Source: Granulicella mallensis (GTDB lineage Bacteria; Acidobacteriota; Terriglobia; Terriglobales; Acidobacteriaceae). From it: 64,000 nucleotides of DNA. The notes under the pieces were generated by a model. It saw only the letters and a list, made by a program, of their open reading frames with translations, was not told the DNA's origin and searched no databases. Positions 44,444 to 51,190 of this stretch are shown piece by piece (position 1 is the first letter of the stretch; each line of letters opens with the position of its first letter). Both the position numbers and the translations under genes were made by a program. The stretch covers positions 310,001 through 374,000 of the forward strand of contig NZ_JACHIO010000004.1 of the NCBI RefSeq assembly GCF_014203225.1. Direction: 5' to 3'.

Positions 44444-45421
44444 TTACTCGGCGCTCAGGCGAGCGCGGCGAACGGTATTGATCGGTGCTTTGGAAGTGGC
44501 ACGGATCGCCAGGCGTTCGCGAAACTCGGGCCGTGAAAATCCGAGTCCTGCCAATGCCCCCGAGACCTCGAAGGCACTTTGAAAGCGATCCTCTCGCCTG
44601 GTTGCCAGCAGTTTTTCAAGCAGGTGTTTGATGGCTTTGTCCTGCGTCACAGCAGAAGGAAGCTTCCAGTCTCCCTTGAGATGCTTTCGATCGATCGCAT
44701 CCAGAGTCTCTGCGTGGAACAACGGTTGTCCTGTCAGCATCTCCGCCAGGATGGCTCCAAGGGAGTAGAGATCGCTGCGAAAGTCCGGGGTCTCGCCCCG
44801 CAGTTGTTCCGGGCTAGTGTACAGCGGGGTGCCACCGCGAAAAGAGCGCTCGCGGCCACAGGACTCCGAGTGCGAGATTCCGAAATCGAGCAGGCGGTAA
44901 AGTCCGAAGATATCGAGCCGGATATTGGCAGGCGTCAGGTCGCAGTGGACGATGCCCTCGGTCTCCGCAAAGCTGAGCAAACTGCTGATCTGTGCGGCAA
45001 AGTCGAGAGTCTCTACACGCGACAAAGGACCGTTTCGCTCCAGCAGCTTGTCGACATCCTCACCTTCGACATAAGGCATGGTCATAAAGAACAAACCATC
45101 CAACTCTCCAAAGTCGAAGACCGGAACGGCGTTCGGATGGCCTCCGAGCCGCGCGGCATGAGCGGCCTCCGCGCGAAAACTGCGGATGATGCCCGGCTTG
45201 CCGGCAAGGCGCGGATGCAACACCTTCGCGACGAACAGGCCTTTATGCAGACGATGGCGCAGTTGGAAGATCGTTGCCATTCCGCCGATGGCGAGGGGAC
45301 GCAGCACCTCGAAGCGGCCGCCAAAGATAATCTGCAGCCGCGCCGCAATATCGGTAAGGTCGGCGCCGTTATCCACGTTCAATGGCGCAGCCTTTGCCTG
45401 GCTTATCCCTAAGGCGATCAC
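44444..45421 (-). CDS. Ser/Thr protein kinase (soluble, Hanks type)
   Basis: A 325-residue cytosolic kinase. The glycine loop is PLAIGGMATIF (42-52), the ATP-binding Lys is Lys66 (FVAKVL), and the catalytic loop is HCDLTPANI (159-167; Cys replaces the usual Arg). The Mg motif is DFG (179-181), with YTSPEQL (201-207) as the APE-like motif. There is no membrane helix or C-terminal sensor domain. It is the last gene of the E1/RING/Ubl/E2 operon, with a GTG start overlapping the E2 stop by 4 bp. In other T6SSs a PpkA kinase phosphorylates Fha proteins, and the FHA genes nearby fit that role. Phosphorylation of the Ubl system is another possibility. Confidence 0.9.
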   Translation of the reverse strand: MIALGISQAKAAPLNVDNGADLTDIAARLQIIFGGRFEVLRPLAIGGMATIFQLRHRLHKGLFVAKVLHPRLAGKPGIIRSFRAEAAHAARLGGHPNAVPVFDFGELDGLFFMTMPYVEGEDVDKLLERNGPLSRVETLDFAAQISSLLSFAETEGIVHCDLTPANIRLDIFGLYRLLDFGISHSESCGRERSFRGGTPLYTSPEQLRGETPDFRSDLYSLGAILAEMLTGQPLFHAETLDAIDRKHLKGDWKLPSAVTQDKAIKHLLEKLLATRREDRFQSAFEVSGALAGLGFSRPEFRERLAIRATSKAPINTVRRARLSAE

Positions 45422-45948
45422 GACAGCCGGTGTCTCCTATTCTGCGTTTCTGGATTCAGCGCAAAGGTATCATGCGTGACACCGAGAAGCGGCTTTACCT
45501 GGATCGGCGCGAACCCTTCGCTGTGCTGCTGCTCGATCCAGCCCAAGGCCTCCGGCTGCATGATGTGCAGGGCTTCGCGGTTGTACAAACGTCCATCCAT
45601 CATCGCAACGACCTTGTGCAGGGCATGCTCCACCGTGTTCTCGGCCCGATGCCGCTCCCAGAGACAAACAAAACCGGTCTCCGGATGAACATTAGGATGC
45701 TGAAAGGCAGCGTCCACGTAGAGCTCTAACGGCACTGCGGGAAAGTACGATGGATAAAGCACCCGAAAGCGATGCACGGTCACCGGCTCGTCGTGTACGG
45801 CACGGGCCAGACGGGCGGGAGCTTCGCGCAGGGTCACGCGAAACAGTTTGTCCTCCGCCGAGATATCAGTAAGCCTACCGGGATTCAACTGCGCGAGCCC
45901 CTGCAGCAGATCCCACTCCGCCTGCAGTCTTCGCTCGGAACCGGTCAC
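45418..45948 (-). CDS. UBC/E2-like ubiquitin-conjugating enzyme homologue
   Basis: A 176-residue protein with the UBC fold pattern. N-terminal helix 1 is ERRLQAEWDLLQGLAQL (5-21), then the beta-meander FRVTLREAP and HRFRVLYPSYFPAVPLELYV (60-79). The HPN motif is HPNV (84-87), followed eight residues later by GFVCLW with the presumed catalytic Cys95. Helices after it (TVEHALHKVVAMMDGRLYN) fit the usual C-terminal part of E2s. The Asn of HPN (Asn86) stabilises the transition state in known E2s. The start is GTG. It lies immediately after the Ubl (3-bp gap) and overlaps the kinase by 4 bp. Catalytic activity is inferred. Confidence 0.8.
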   Translation of the reverse strand: MTGSERRLQAEWDLLQGLAQLNPGRLTDISAEDKLFRVTLREAPARLARAVHDEPVTVHRFRVLYPSYFPAVPLELYVDAAFQHPNVHPETGFVCLWERHRAENTVEHALHKVVAMMDGRLYNREALHIMQPEALGWIEQQHSEGFAPIQVKPLLGVTHDTFALNPETQNRRHRLS

Positions 45949-45951
45949 AGC

Positions 45952-46212
45952 TTACCCATTGGTGGCTGCGGTGGAGACGCGCAGCACATCGTTGGGACGC
46001 ACTCCCTGCTGAGAGAGCGGCGCGGCAAAGTCGAGAGTCGATCCATTCCAGATCACCTCGGGCTCGCCATCGCCCTTCAGCACATTGCCGCGTTCGCGCA
46101 GGTCGAAGAGGATCTCCTCCAACACCATATTGAGGGTCTCTCCCTCGTCGATATCGACGTTGTACTTCGTCTCGCCGCTGATTGTTTCGAAGTAGATCTG
46201 ATACTTGGGCAT
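45952..46212 (-). CDS. Ubiquitin-like (beta-grasp) protein
   Basis: An 86-residue protein from the ATG at 46210-46212 with a GAAGGTG site upstream. A TTG 21 bases further up would add seven residues. It is predicted to form a beta-grasp: strand KYQIYFETISG, second strand TKYNVDIDEGET, helix LNMVLEEILFDLRERG, then GEPEVIWNGSTLDFAAPLSQ and final strand NDVLRVST. It ends TNG, a single C-terminal glycine (no GG). The pattern resembles YukD-like and other bacterial Ubls. It lies between the RING-like and E2 genes. Whether the C-terminal Gly is adenylated and conjugated must be shown. Confidence 0.72.
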   Translation of the reverse strand: MPKYQIYFETISGETKYNVDIDEGETLNMVLEEILFDLRERGNVLKGDGEPEVIWNGSTLDFAAPLSQQGVRPNDVLRVSTAATNG

Positions 46213-46252
46213 GGCCGACTTATTCACCTTCAAGAGATTGGGCGCAGCAGAC

Positions 46253-46972
46253 TTATACGCCGTGGGTTTTAGCAGCTTGTGTCACCGTCATGGTAAGCGA
46301 TTCCGGTAAATCGGGGAGTGCTTTTCCGCAACGCTGGCACTCTCCGTTATTGAAGTCCCAGCACTCCCGGCACTGCGGACGGCGGCAGTGCGGGCAGATA
46401 CGCAGGTCTACCTGCTCGGCCGAGCCGAGACACATCTGGCAGCGGCCATACGTAATACGAGGCCCCGCGGCCTTCGTCCACCACTTTTCACCCGTGGGCA
46501 GGACCGGAACGCGCTGCTCCAGGCACAGGGTGCAGCGCCTGTGCTCGAAGCTCCAGCAGGTCTCCTCGCAGACCTTCAGGTGGCAGCGGGGGCACTGAAA
46601 GCTCAAGGCCTGCACGCCCATTCGGCGATTGCACAACGCACAACGTACCCGGGTGCGCAGCAGCACAAACATTGTCAGGCCACTGCCTGCGCCTGCGAGC
46701 AGAAAGCTGAACCACTCGGCGAAGTCGCTGCGAAACGTGAACTCCGCCAGCAAAACACTGAGCAATACAACGCCCGCACATACCAGCGGGGGCAGCCAGG
46801 GACGGCCCGAGGGAAGATCGAAGTGCATCCACAGCAGCGTGATACCGGCGCTCAGCAGCAGTGCAGCCGGCAGCGCAACGGCGCCGCCGCCAAGGCAAGC
46901 GCCAAACTGGACCGAGCCAAGCAAAATCATTACACCGGCAAGCAGCGCAAAACGTTCAAGCGACCGGTTCAT
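46253..46972 (-). CDS. Membrane protein with two RING-like eight-Cys zinc modules
   Basis: From the ATG at 46970-46972 (GAAGGAAGG site upstream) the protein has 239 residues. About four membrane helices occupy the first 108 residues (FALLAGVMILLGSVQFGACL, AALLLSAGITLLWM, LPPLVCAGVVLLSVLLAEFT and FSFLLAGAGSGLTMFVLL). Two cytosolic modules follow. Module 1 spaces its Cys as C-x2-C-x12-C-x2-C-x4-C-x3-C-x7-C-x2-C (residues 111-150). Module 2 has C-x2-C-x11-C-x2-C-x4-C-x2-C-x7-C-x2-C (178-215). These are binuclear treble-clef or RING-like zinc sites. It overlaps the E1 gene by 17 bp. An E3-like membrane adaptor is inferred. Confidence 0.8.
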   Translation of the reverse strand: MNRSLERFALLAGVMILLGSVQFGACLGGGAVALPAALLLSAGITLLWMHFDLPSGRPWLPPLVCAGVVLLSVLLAEFTFRSDFAEWFSFLLAGAGSGLTMFVLLRTRVRCALCNRRMGVQALSFQCPRCHLKVCEETCWSFEHRRCTLCLEQRVPVLPTGEKWWTKAAGPRITYGRCQMCLGSAEQVDLRICPHCRRPQCRECWDFNNGECQRCGKALPDLPESLTMTVTQAAKTHGV

Positions 46973-48107
46973 CAACGTCCTTCCTTCTCATCATGGGAGC
47001 AAAAACACGGCGGAACAGGTATAGATGCTGTTTCGGTAATCCTAGCTGCCGCGGCGTAAAATCCGCCGCAAAATCTTCATCTCCCACACTATCGATGATC
47101 CTGGTGGGTTCATAGCTGCCGGTAGTGCCGCACCGCGCGCAGACCGCCTTACGGCGAAGCCGGGCAACGCGCAGATTCGGTGTGCTCTGGTGACCGCACA
47201 CATGGCAGCGGGCCTCCAGGCAATGCGGCCAAAGTAACTGTACCCGCATATTGTTTCTATGGAGCGAATCCCGAATAGGTTGATCGTAACCCAGTGGAAG
47301 CCACTCGCCCTCAGGCAGATCGTGCCAGGGACAGGTCACACTTCGGGGCAGCTTCAAATCCTTCTGTATCCATGATTGTGCCGTAGGGTCCCACTCGATA
47401 CGCGAAGAGAAGGAAGTTTTTAAACAATGTTTATCTGCGGAGAAAGACTGAATTAACTGAAGCATGGCGGCGGCGGTCTCTCGCACGGCATCGGGCGCGC
47501 CAGTCATGGCAGGAGCTTCCGCAGGAAGGCCGCATCCCAAAGAGGTTGAGAGGGCATAGGATAGCAGCTCGGCGCGCCTGGTTTCGGAGATTCCGCAGAG
47601 ATAACAGGCAGCTTCGTGCGAGGGAGAAAACCAGGAGACCCGGCCGGCAGGAATCCCCTCTCCCCTCACGCCGCCGTCCAGCATCGGCAGGTTCAGCACA
47701 CGGGCGGCAAGGGCGGTCTCGACCCGAGCCAAAGTGCTGTCAGTACAGGAGATAACGAGATCGCACAAAGCGAGGCGGCCTAAACTAGTATCCGCAATCT
47801 CTGCAGCAAAGCCTTCCCAGATCAGGCTATACTTCTGCCGGACCCAATCGACGAGTAACTCTGTCTTGTAGTGGATGAAGGCCTCAGGACCCTCTTCGGC
47901 AAAGATGTCTCGATACAACGAACTAAGAGCCACGTTGTGCGGCTCAAGCCGGTCTGGATCGACGAGTAAAACGTTGGAGAAGGAGTTTTCAGCCAGCAGC
48001 CTGCCCAGCTCGGAGCCAAGCGTCCCTGCACCGACTACAGCAAGACGCAGGTCTTTCAAGCGTTCTCCGACAGAAATGCAGGAACCATGCTGCGGAAACT
48101 TTTCCAA
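46956..48107 (-). CDS. ThiF/E1-like ubiquitin-activating enzyme homologue
   Basis: A 383-residue protein with an N-terminal Rossmann fold (LAVVGAGTLGSELG, 22-35) followed by VLLVDPDRLEPHNVALSSLY and the ATP-binding residues Asp, Asn and Arg. A Lys in IHYKTELL and the segment VISCTDSTLARVE are typical of ThiF-like E1s. EAACYLCGISETRRAELLSY and TSLGCGLPAEAPAMTGAPDA include conserved Cys residues that may act catalytically. The C-terminal part has a zinc ribbon (CHVCGHQ near residue 301 and CARCG near 322). The open frame starts with TTG at 48107 with no good ribosome-binding site. A TTG at 48059 (GGAG five bases upstream) is an alternative. First gene of the Ubl operon, divergent from the T6SS genes. 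Confidence 0.85.
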   Translation of the reverse strand: MEKFPQHGSCISVGERLKDLRLAVVGAGTLGSELGRLLAENSFSNVLLVDPDRLEPHNVALSSLYRDIFAEEGPEAFIHYKTELLVDWVRQKYSLIWEGFAAEIADTSLGRLALCDLVISCTDSTLARVETALAARVLNLPMLDGGVRGEGIPAGRVSWFSPSHEAACYLCGISETRRAELLSYALSTSLGCGLPAEAPAMTGAPDAVRETAAAMLQLIQSFSADKHCLKTSFSSRIEWDPTAQSWIQKDLKLPRSVTCPWHDLPEGEWLPLGYDQPIRDSLHRNNMRVQLLWPHCLEARCHVCGHQSTPNLRVARLRRKAVCARCGTTGSYEPTRIIDSVGDEDFAADFTPRQLGLPKQHLYLFRRVFAPMMRRKDVDEPVA

Positions 48108-48120
48108 TTAATATTAATTG
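48105..48120. promoter_or_regulatory. 16-bp perfect palindrome in the divergent promoter region
   Basis: CAATTAATATTAATTG is a perfect palindrome at the E1 start codon, within the region separating the E1 operon and the T6SS/FHA operon. Its AT-rich symmetric sequence fits a repressor or activator operator that could control both directions. Confidence 0.45.
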
Positions 48121-48249
48121 ACATTTCTTGCATACAACTTCATGCCTTCTTGATTACTCCAATACACTTTACACACAACATCAGAACGGTACCGGCCTGG
48201 AGCCGTCTCGTATCTACGGTTGAATTAATGCTATTTTCCGATTGGCAAG

Positions 48250-49200
48250 ATGAGTATTTATCGTGGGCTTTATTTCTCGACGTTGATCGGTACGCTGGGT
48301 GGGCTTCTGGCATCACTATGCGCTGTTCTGCTTTCGATCCCGATGGCAGATACAGGACTGCGCTGGTTGCCGGACACTGTGAGCCTCATGGCCTTTGGGC
48401 CTGTGGTTGGCGTGCTGCTCTATCTTCATTTTGACCGCGTTCTACTGGGCAGAATTCGCGGCTCCTCCATCGGGTTCGGCCTGCTCCTCGGAGTGCTCTC
48501 CGCCGCTGCTGCTTCGGCACTTGCCTTCGGGCTGCGGAACGGCATCTCCTCTACCTCTCCCACGCTCTATCGCGTAACCGTCTGGGCCTTCTGCTTCTCT
48601 CTCATCGGCCTGGGCCTCGGCCTTCGCTGGATGCAGACGAATCGCGGACGCATCCTTCACACCTATGCGGGCAGCCTTGCCGGTGGTCTGCTGGGCGGAC
48701 TGGCCTTCATCCTCTTCACACCCCATCTGTCGGCCGGCATCTCCATGTGCAGCCTGATCCTCGCAGGTGCGGGAACGGGCTTCGGAAGCGGCATCGCCCC
48801 GGTCCTGGTGCGCGAAGGCATCATGCGCTTTATCAGCTCCGGCGACGCGCGCGCACAGAACAAGCTCGGAAAAAACAAGACCCTGTGGGATCTTGATATG
48901 GGCGAGTCCTACGTCCTCGGCAGCGCCCCCACGGCGCAGAGCGGAAGCCGCTTCCAGCAGGGCGCCGATATCTGCATTCCCGACTCCTCCGTCGCTCCAC
49001 GCCATGCCGTTGTCTTTCACAAGGATGGCCGCTACTTCATCGCACGGCATCCGGATGCCTCCGGTCCCGAAGGCATAGCGAAGTACGTTCTGCGCATCAA
49101 AGGAAAGACGGTGGTCAGCTCACAGGAGCTGCATCCCACTGATGATCTTCTGATTGGCCGCACCGCTCTACGCTTCGAAAGCAGAAAGCAAGGGGAATAG
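48250..49200 (+). CDS. Membrane protein with a C-terminal FHA-like domain
   Basis: A 316-residue protein with about six membrane helices (first: LYFSTLIGTLGGLLASLCAV; later GLLLGVLSAAAASALAFGL). A cytosolic C-terminal domain (from about 215) contains YVLGSAP and DICIPDSSVAPRHAVVFHKD with the FHA-like SxxH pattern. The segment KGKTVVSSQELHPTDDLLIG follows. FHA domains bind phosphothreonine. It is the first gene of the divergent T6SS operon, 50 bp or so downstream of its promoter region, and sits next to the vWA gene. Together with the kinase on the other strand it suggests phospho-regulation. Confidence 0.78.
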   Translation: MSIYRGLYFSTLIGTLGGLLASLCAVLLSIPMADTGLRWLPDTVSLMAFGPVVGVLLYLHFDRVLLGRIRGSSIGFGLLLGVLSAAAASALAFGLRNGISSTSPTLYRVTVWAFCFSLIGLGLGLRWMQTNRGRILHTYAGSLAGGLLGGLAFILFTPHLSAGISMCSLILAGAGTGFGSGIAPVLVREGIMRFISSGDARAQNKLGKNKTLWDLDMGESYVLGSAPTAQSGSRFQQGADICIPDSSVAPRHAVVFHKDGRYFIARHPDASGPEGIAKYVLRIKGKTVVSSQELHPTDDLLIGRTALRFESRKQGE

Positions 49201-49201
49201 C

Positions 49202-50668
49202 GTGAAGATCATTCAACATCTTGCCGTTCTCACCTGCGCTGCCGCGGCCATCGCCGCTGCGCAGCAACCTGCAAAGCCATCCCGGCTGCTGTTGACCTCT
49301 CCGCCACAACTGGTGGACTGCGCTCCGGTCATGCAGTCTCCATGCATGTCCGCCGCCGTTACACCGGGCGATGCGGAGGGCAAGCCCGCTCCGGTCACCC
49401 TGCCTGCGGCGTCACAACTCGCGGGGGCCTTCACACTGCAAAGCGCCTCCGGTGAGGCTAAGCCGTTCTATGCCAGCGCTGGAAGCGGTCCCGATGCCGG
49501 CCAGCACACCAACGTCGTCCTGATGCTCGTCGATATCAGCGGCAGCATGAACCAGCCGATGTCCGGTGGCAGCACTCGATTCCAATCGCTTAAAAGCGCT
49601 ATTGCGCAGTTCCTCGCAGGAATGCAGGAAGGCTCGGATCGGGTCGCCATCGTCCCCTTCGAGAGCCACAACGTCGTCTCGACGATTCGGTCTGCGGTCT
49701 TCACCACGCATCGGGCCGATGTCCTTGCCCAACTGAATGCGCTTCCCGCCCCCGGCCCCAAGAACAACACCGCGCTCTACCAGGCCGTCTTCTCCGGCGT
49801 CGACTCCATGAAGGGCGAGCTCGCTTCCCTGCAGCACGAAGGCGCTACCCTCGCGGAGCTGCAGCCCCACCTGATCGTCATGACCGACGGCAAGAACGAA
49901 GTGGCCCCCGGCGACGATCCTCAGCTTCTGAACGGCGACCTTGGCCTACAGCAGGCCGTGGCCCAGGTCCAGACTTCGAACCTGGACACCATCGGCATCG
50001 GCTTCGGCGATAAGAACGACATCGATGCAGGCGCCCTGCAGAAGCTCACCAAGCGGTTCTTCTATGCCGCGGACGCCAATCAACTGCTCGCGGCGCTGCA
50101 TGTCAGCCGTTCGGCGGTCAGCCATTCGATCCAGATCACCTGGCCGCTGTCCGAGGCCAATCGCGTTGCCCTGATGGGCCGCGACCAGATCTGGACGCCG
50201 AGCATGCAGCTGGAAGACGGCTCTGTCCTGACCGGCGACCCGCTTCGCCTCATCGTCCCGGCCACCAACGCCCCCGCGTATGACCGTGCGGCCTCGCCCC
50301 AAGAGCTGGAAGCGCTGATTGCCACCCATCCGCCGGCGAATTCCGGCTGGTCGAGCGTTCTCGTCCACCTATTGCTCTATCTGGGTGCGTCAGCTATCTT
50401 GCTCATACTGTGGTTTTGGGTGCCGCGATTGATCTGGGGAGAACAATATTCTAGTTCTGTCCCGGACCGCTCACGGCGCTGGAGCAGCGATCGTTCAGGT
50501 GTCACCTCCGCCTCCGGCGTGCAGGTACGTTCGACCTCGAACCTTCCCGCAGGTTTCACCCCGGAGCTCGAATCTGCCAGCCCGCTACAACGTTCTGCTG
50601 CCCAGACGACGCAGGTTTTACCGCGTAGCGAAGCTTCCCGCACACGTCTTACTTTCGATCAGAATTAG
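49202..50668 (+). CDS. Secreted/membrane von Willebrand factor A domain protein
   Basis: A 488-residue protein starting with GTG at 49202, one base after the FHA stop. A signal peptide (HLAVLTCAAAAIAAAQ) leads to a short N-terminal region. The vWA domain (about 104-310) has the MIDAS motif DISGSM (111-116) and a later Asp/Thr-rich MTDGKNE segment. A membrane helix (VLVHLLLYLGASAILLILWF) near 386-410 is followed by a cytosolic Ser/Arg-rich tail. Most of the protein is in the periplasm, so it may act as a structural or signalling partner of the membrane complex. vWA proteins occur in some T6SS loci but are not core components. Confidence 0.82.
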   Translation: MKIIQHLAVLTCAAAAIAAAQQPAKPSRLLLTSPPQLVDCAPVMQSPCMSAAVTPGDAEGKPAPVTLPAASQLAGAFTLQSASGEAKPFYASAGSGPDAGQHTNVVLMLVDISGSMNQPMSGGSTRFQSLKSAIAQFLAGMQEGSDRVAIVPFESHNVVSTIRSAVFTTHRADVLAQLNALPAPGPKNNTALYQAVFSGVDSMKGELASLQHEGATLAELQPHLIVMTDGKNEVAPGDDPQLLNGDLGLQQAVAQVQTSNLDTIGIGFGDKNDIDAGALQKLTKRFFYAADANQLLAALHVSRSAVSHSIQITWPLSEANRVALMGRDQIWTPSMQLEDGSVLTGDPLRLIVPATNAPAYDRAASPQELEALIATHPPANSGWSSVLVHLLLYLGASAILLILWFWVPRLIWGEQYSSSVPDRSRRWSSDRSGVTSASGVQVRSTSNLPAGFTPELESASPLQRSAAQTTQVLPRSEASRTRLTFDQN

Positions 50669-50686
50669 TTGAAATAGGAGCCCTCT

Positions 50687-51187
50687 ATGCCTCTGGTAAA
50701 AGTTGTTCGTAAAGGAGTTACCCCCGCGGTTCGAAAGGTTCCCACCTCGACGGCCGCCGCGATGCTGCCGATGACGCTGAATCGCGTTGGCGGCGAGGCC
50801 GTATCCGAGACGGAAGACCTCTTGAAGGTAGAAGACCTTGGTGATGCGTTCCGGAAGTTCGAGCCCAAGCTCAGCTTTCGCGGCTATGCCGGCCCCGAGG
50901 AGACAGAGTTCCGCTCCGAGTTCGAATTCCGCTCCATCAAGGACTTCGATCCTGAGAACCTGCAGAAGCGGCAGGAGGTCAAGGACGCCGACGGCGCATC
51001 GCACTTCCTGCGCAACGACCTTGCCGATCTGAAGCAGAACATCGACCTGCTCTACCGGTTGAAAGACCGCTGGAAGCTGCCGGCGGTACGCCGCGCGTGG
51101 GGCAACGCCGCCCAGCGCGAGGAGATCGTCAATGCTCTCGGCAAGTTGCGCTCCGAACTCGAACGCGTTGCGGAAGGGGAGAAGTAA
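50687..51187 (+). CDS. tssB: T6SS contractile sheath small subunit TssB (VipA)
   Basis: A 166-residue protein with the usual TssB layout: after a short N-terminal part come ETEDLLKVEDLGDAFRKFEP and the segment LSFRGYAG. The C-terminal half has EFRSIKDFDPENLQKRQEV and LYRLKDRWKLPAVRRAW, the conserved helix that joins TssC. It pairs with TssC to form the sheath around the Hcp tube. The gene is 3 bp upstream of tssC, and the usual order tssB-tssC supports the call. Its N-terminus is less typical than that of proteobacterial TssB. Confidence 0.88.
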   Translation: MPLVKVVRKGVTPAVRKVPTSTAAAMLPMTLNRVGGEAVSETEDLLKVEDLGDAFRKFEPKLSFRGYAGPEETEFRSEFEFRSIKDFDPENLQKRQEVKDADGASHFLRNDLADLKQNIDLLYRLKDRWKLPAVRRAWGNAAQREEIVNALGKLRSELERVAEGEK

Positions 51188-51190
51188 ATC

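Noticed and set aside
46388-47059. Plus-strand 223-codon frame
   Set aside because: It is antisense to the RING-like and E1 genes, whose Cys patterns and motifs are far more convincing.
48442-49050. Minus-strand 202-codon frame
   Set aside because: It is antisense to the FHA membrane protein and has no ribosome-binding site or domain.
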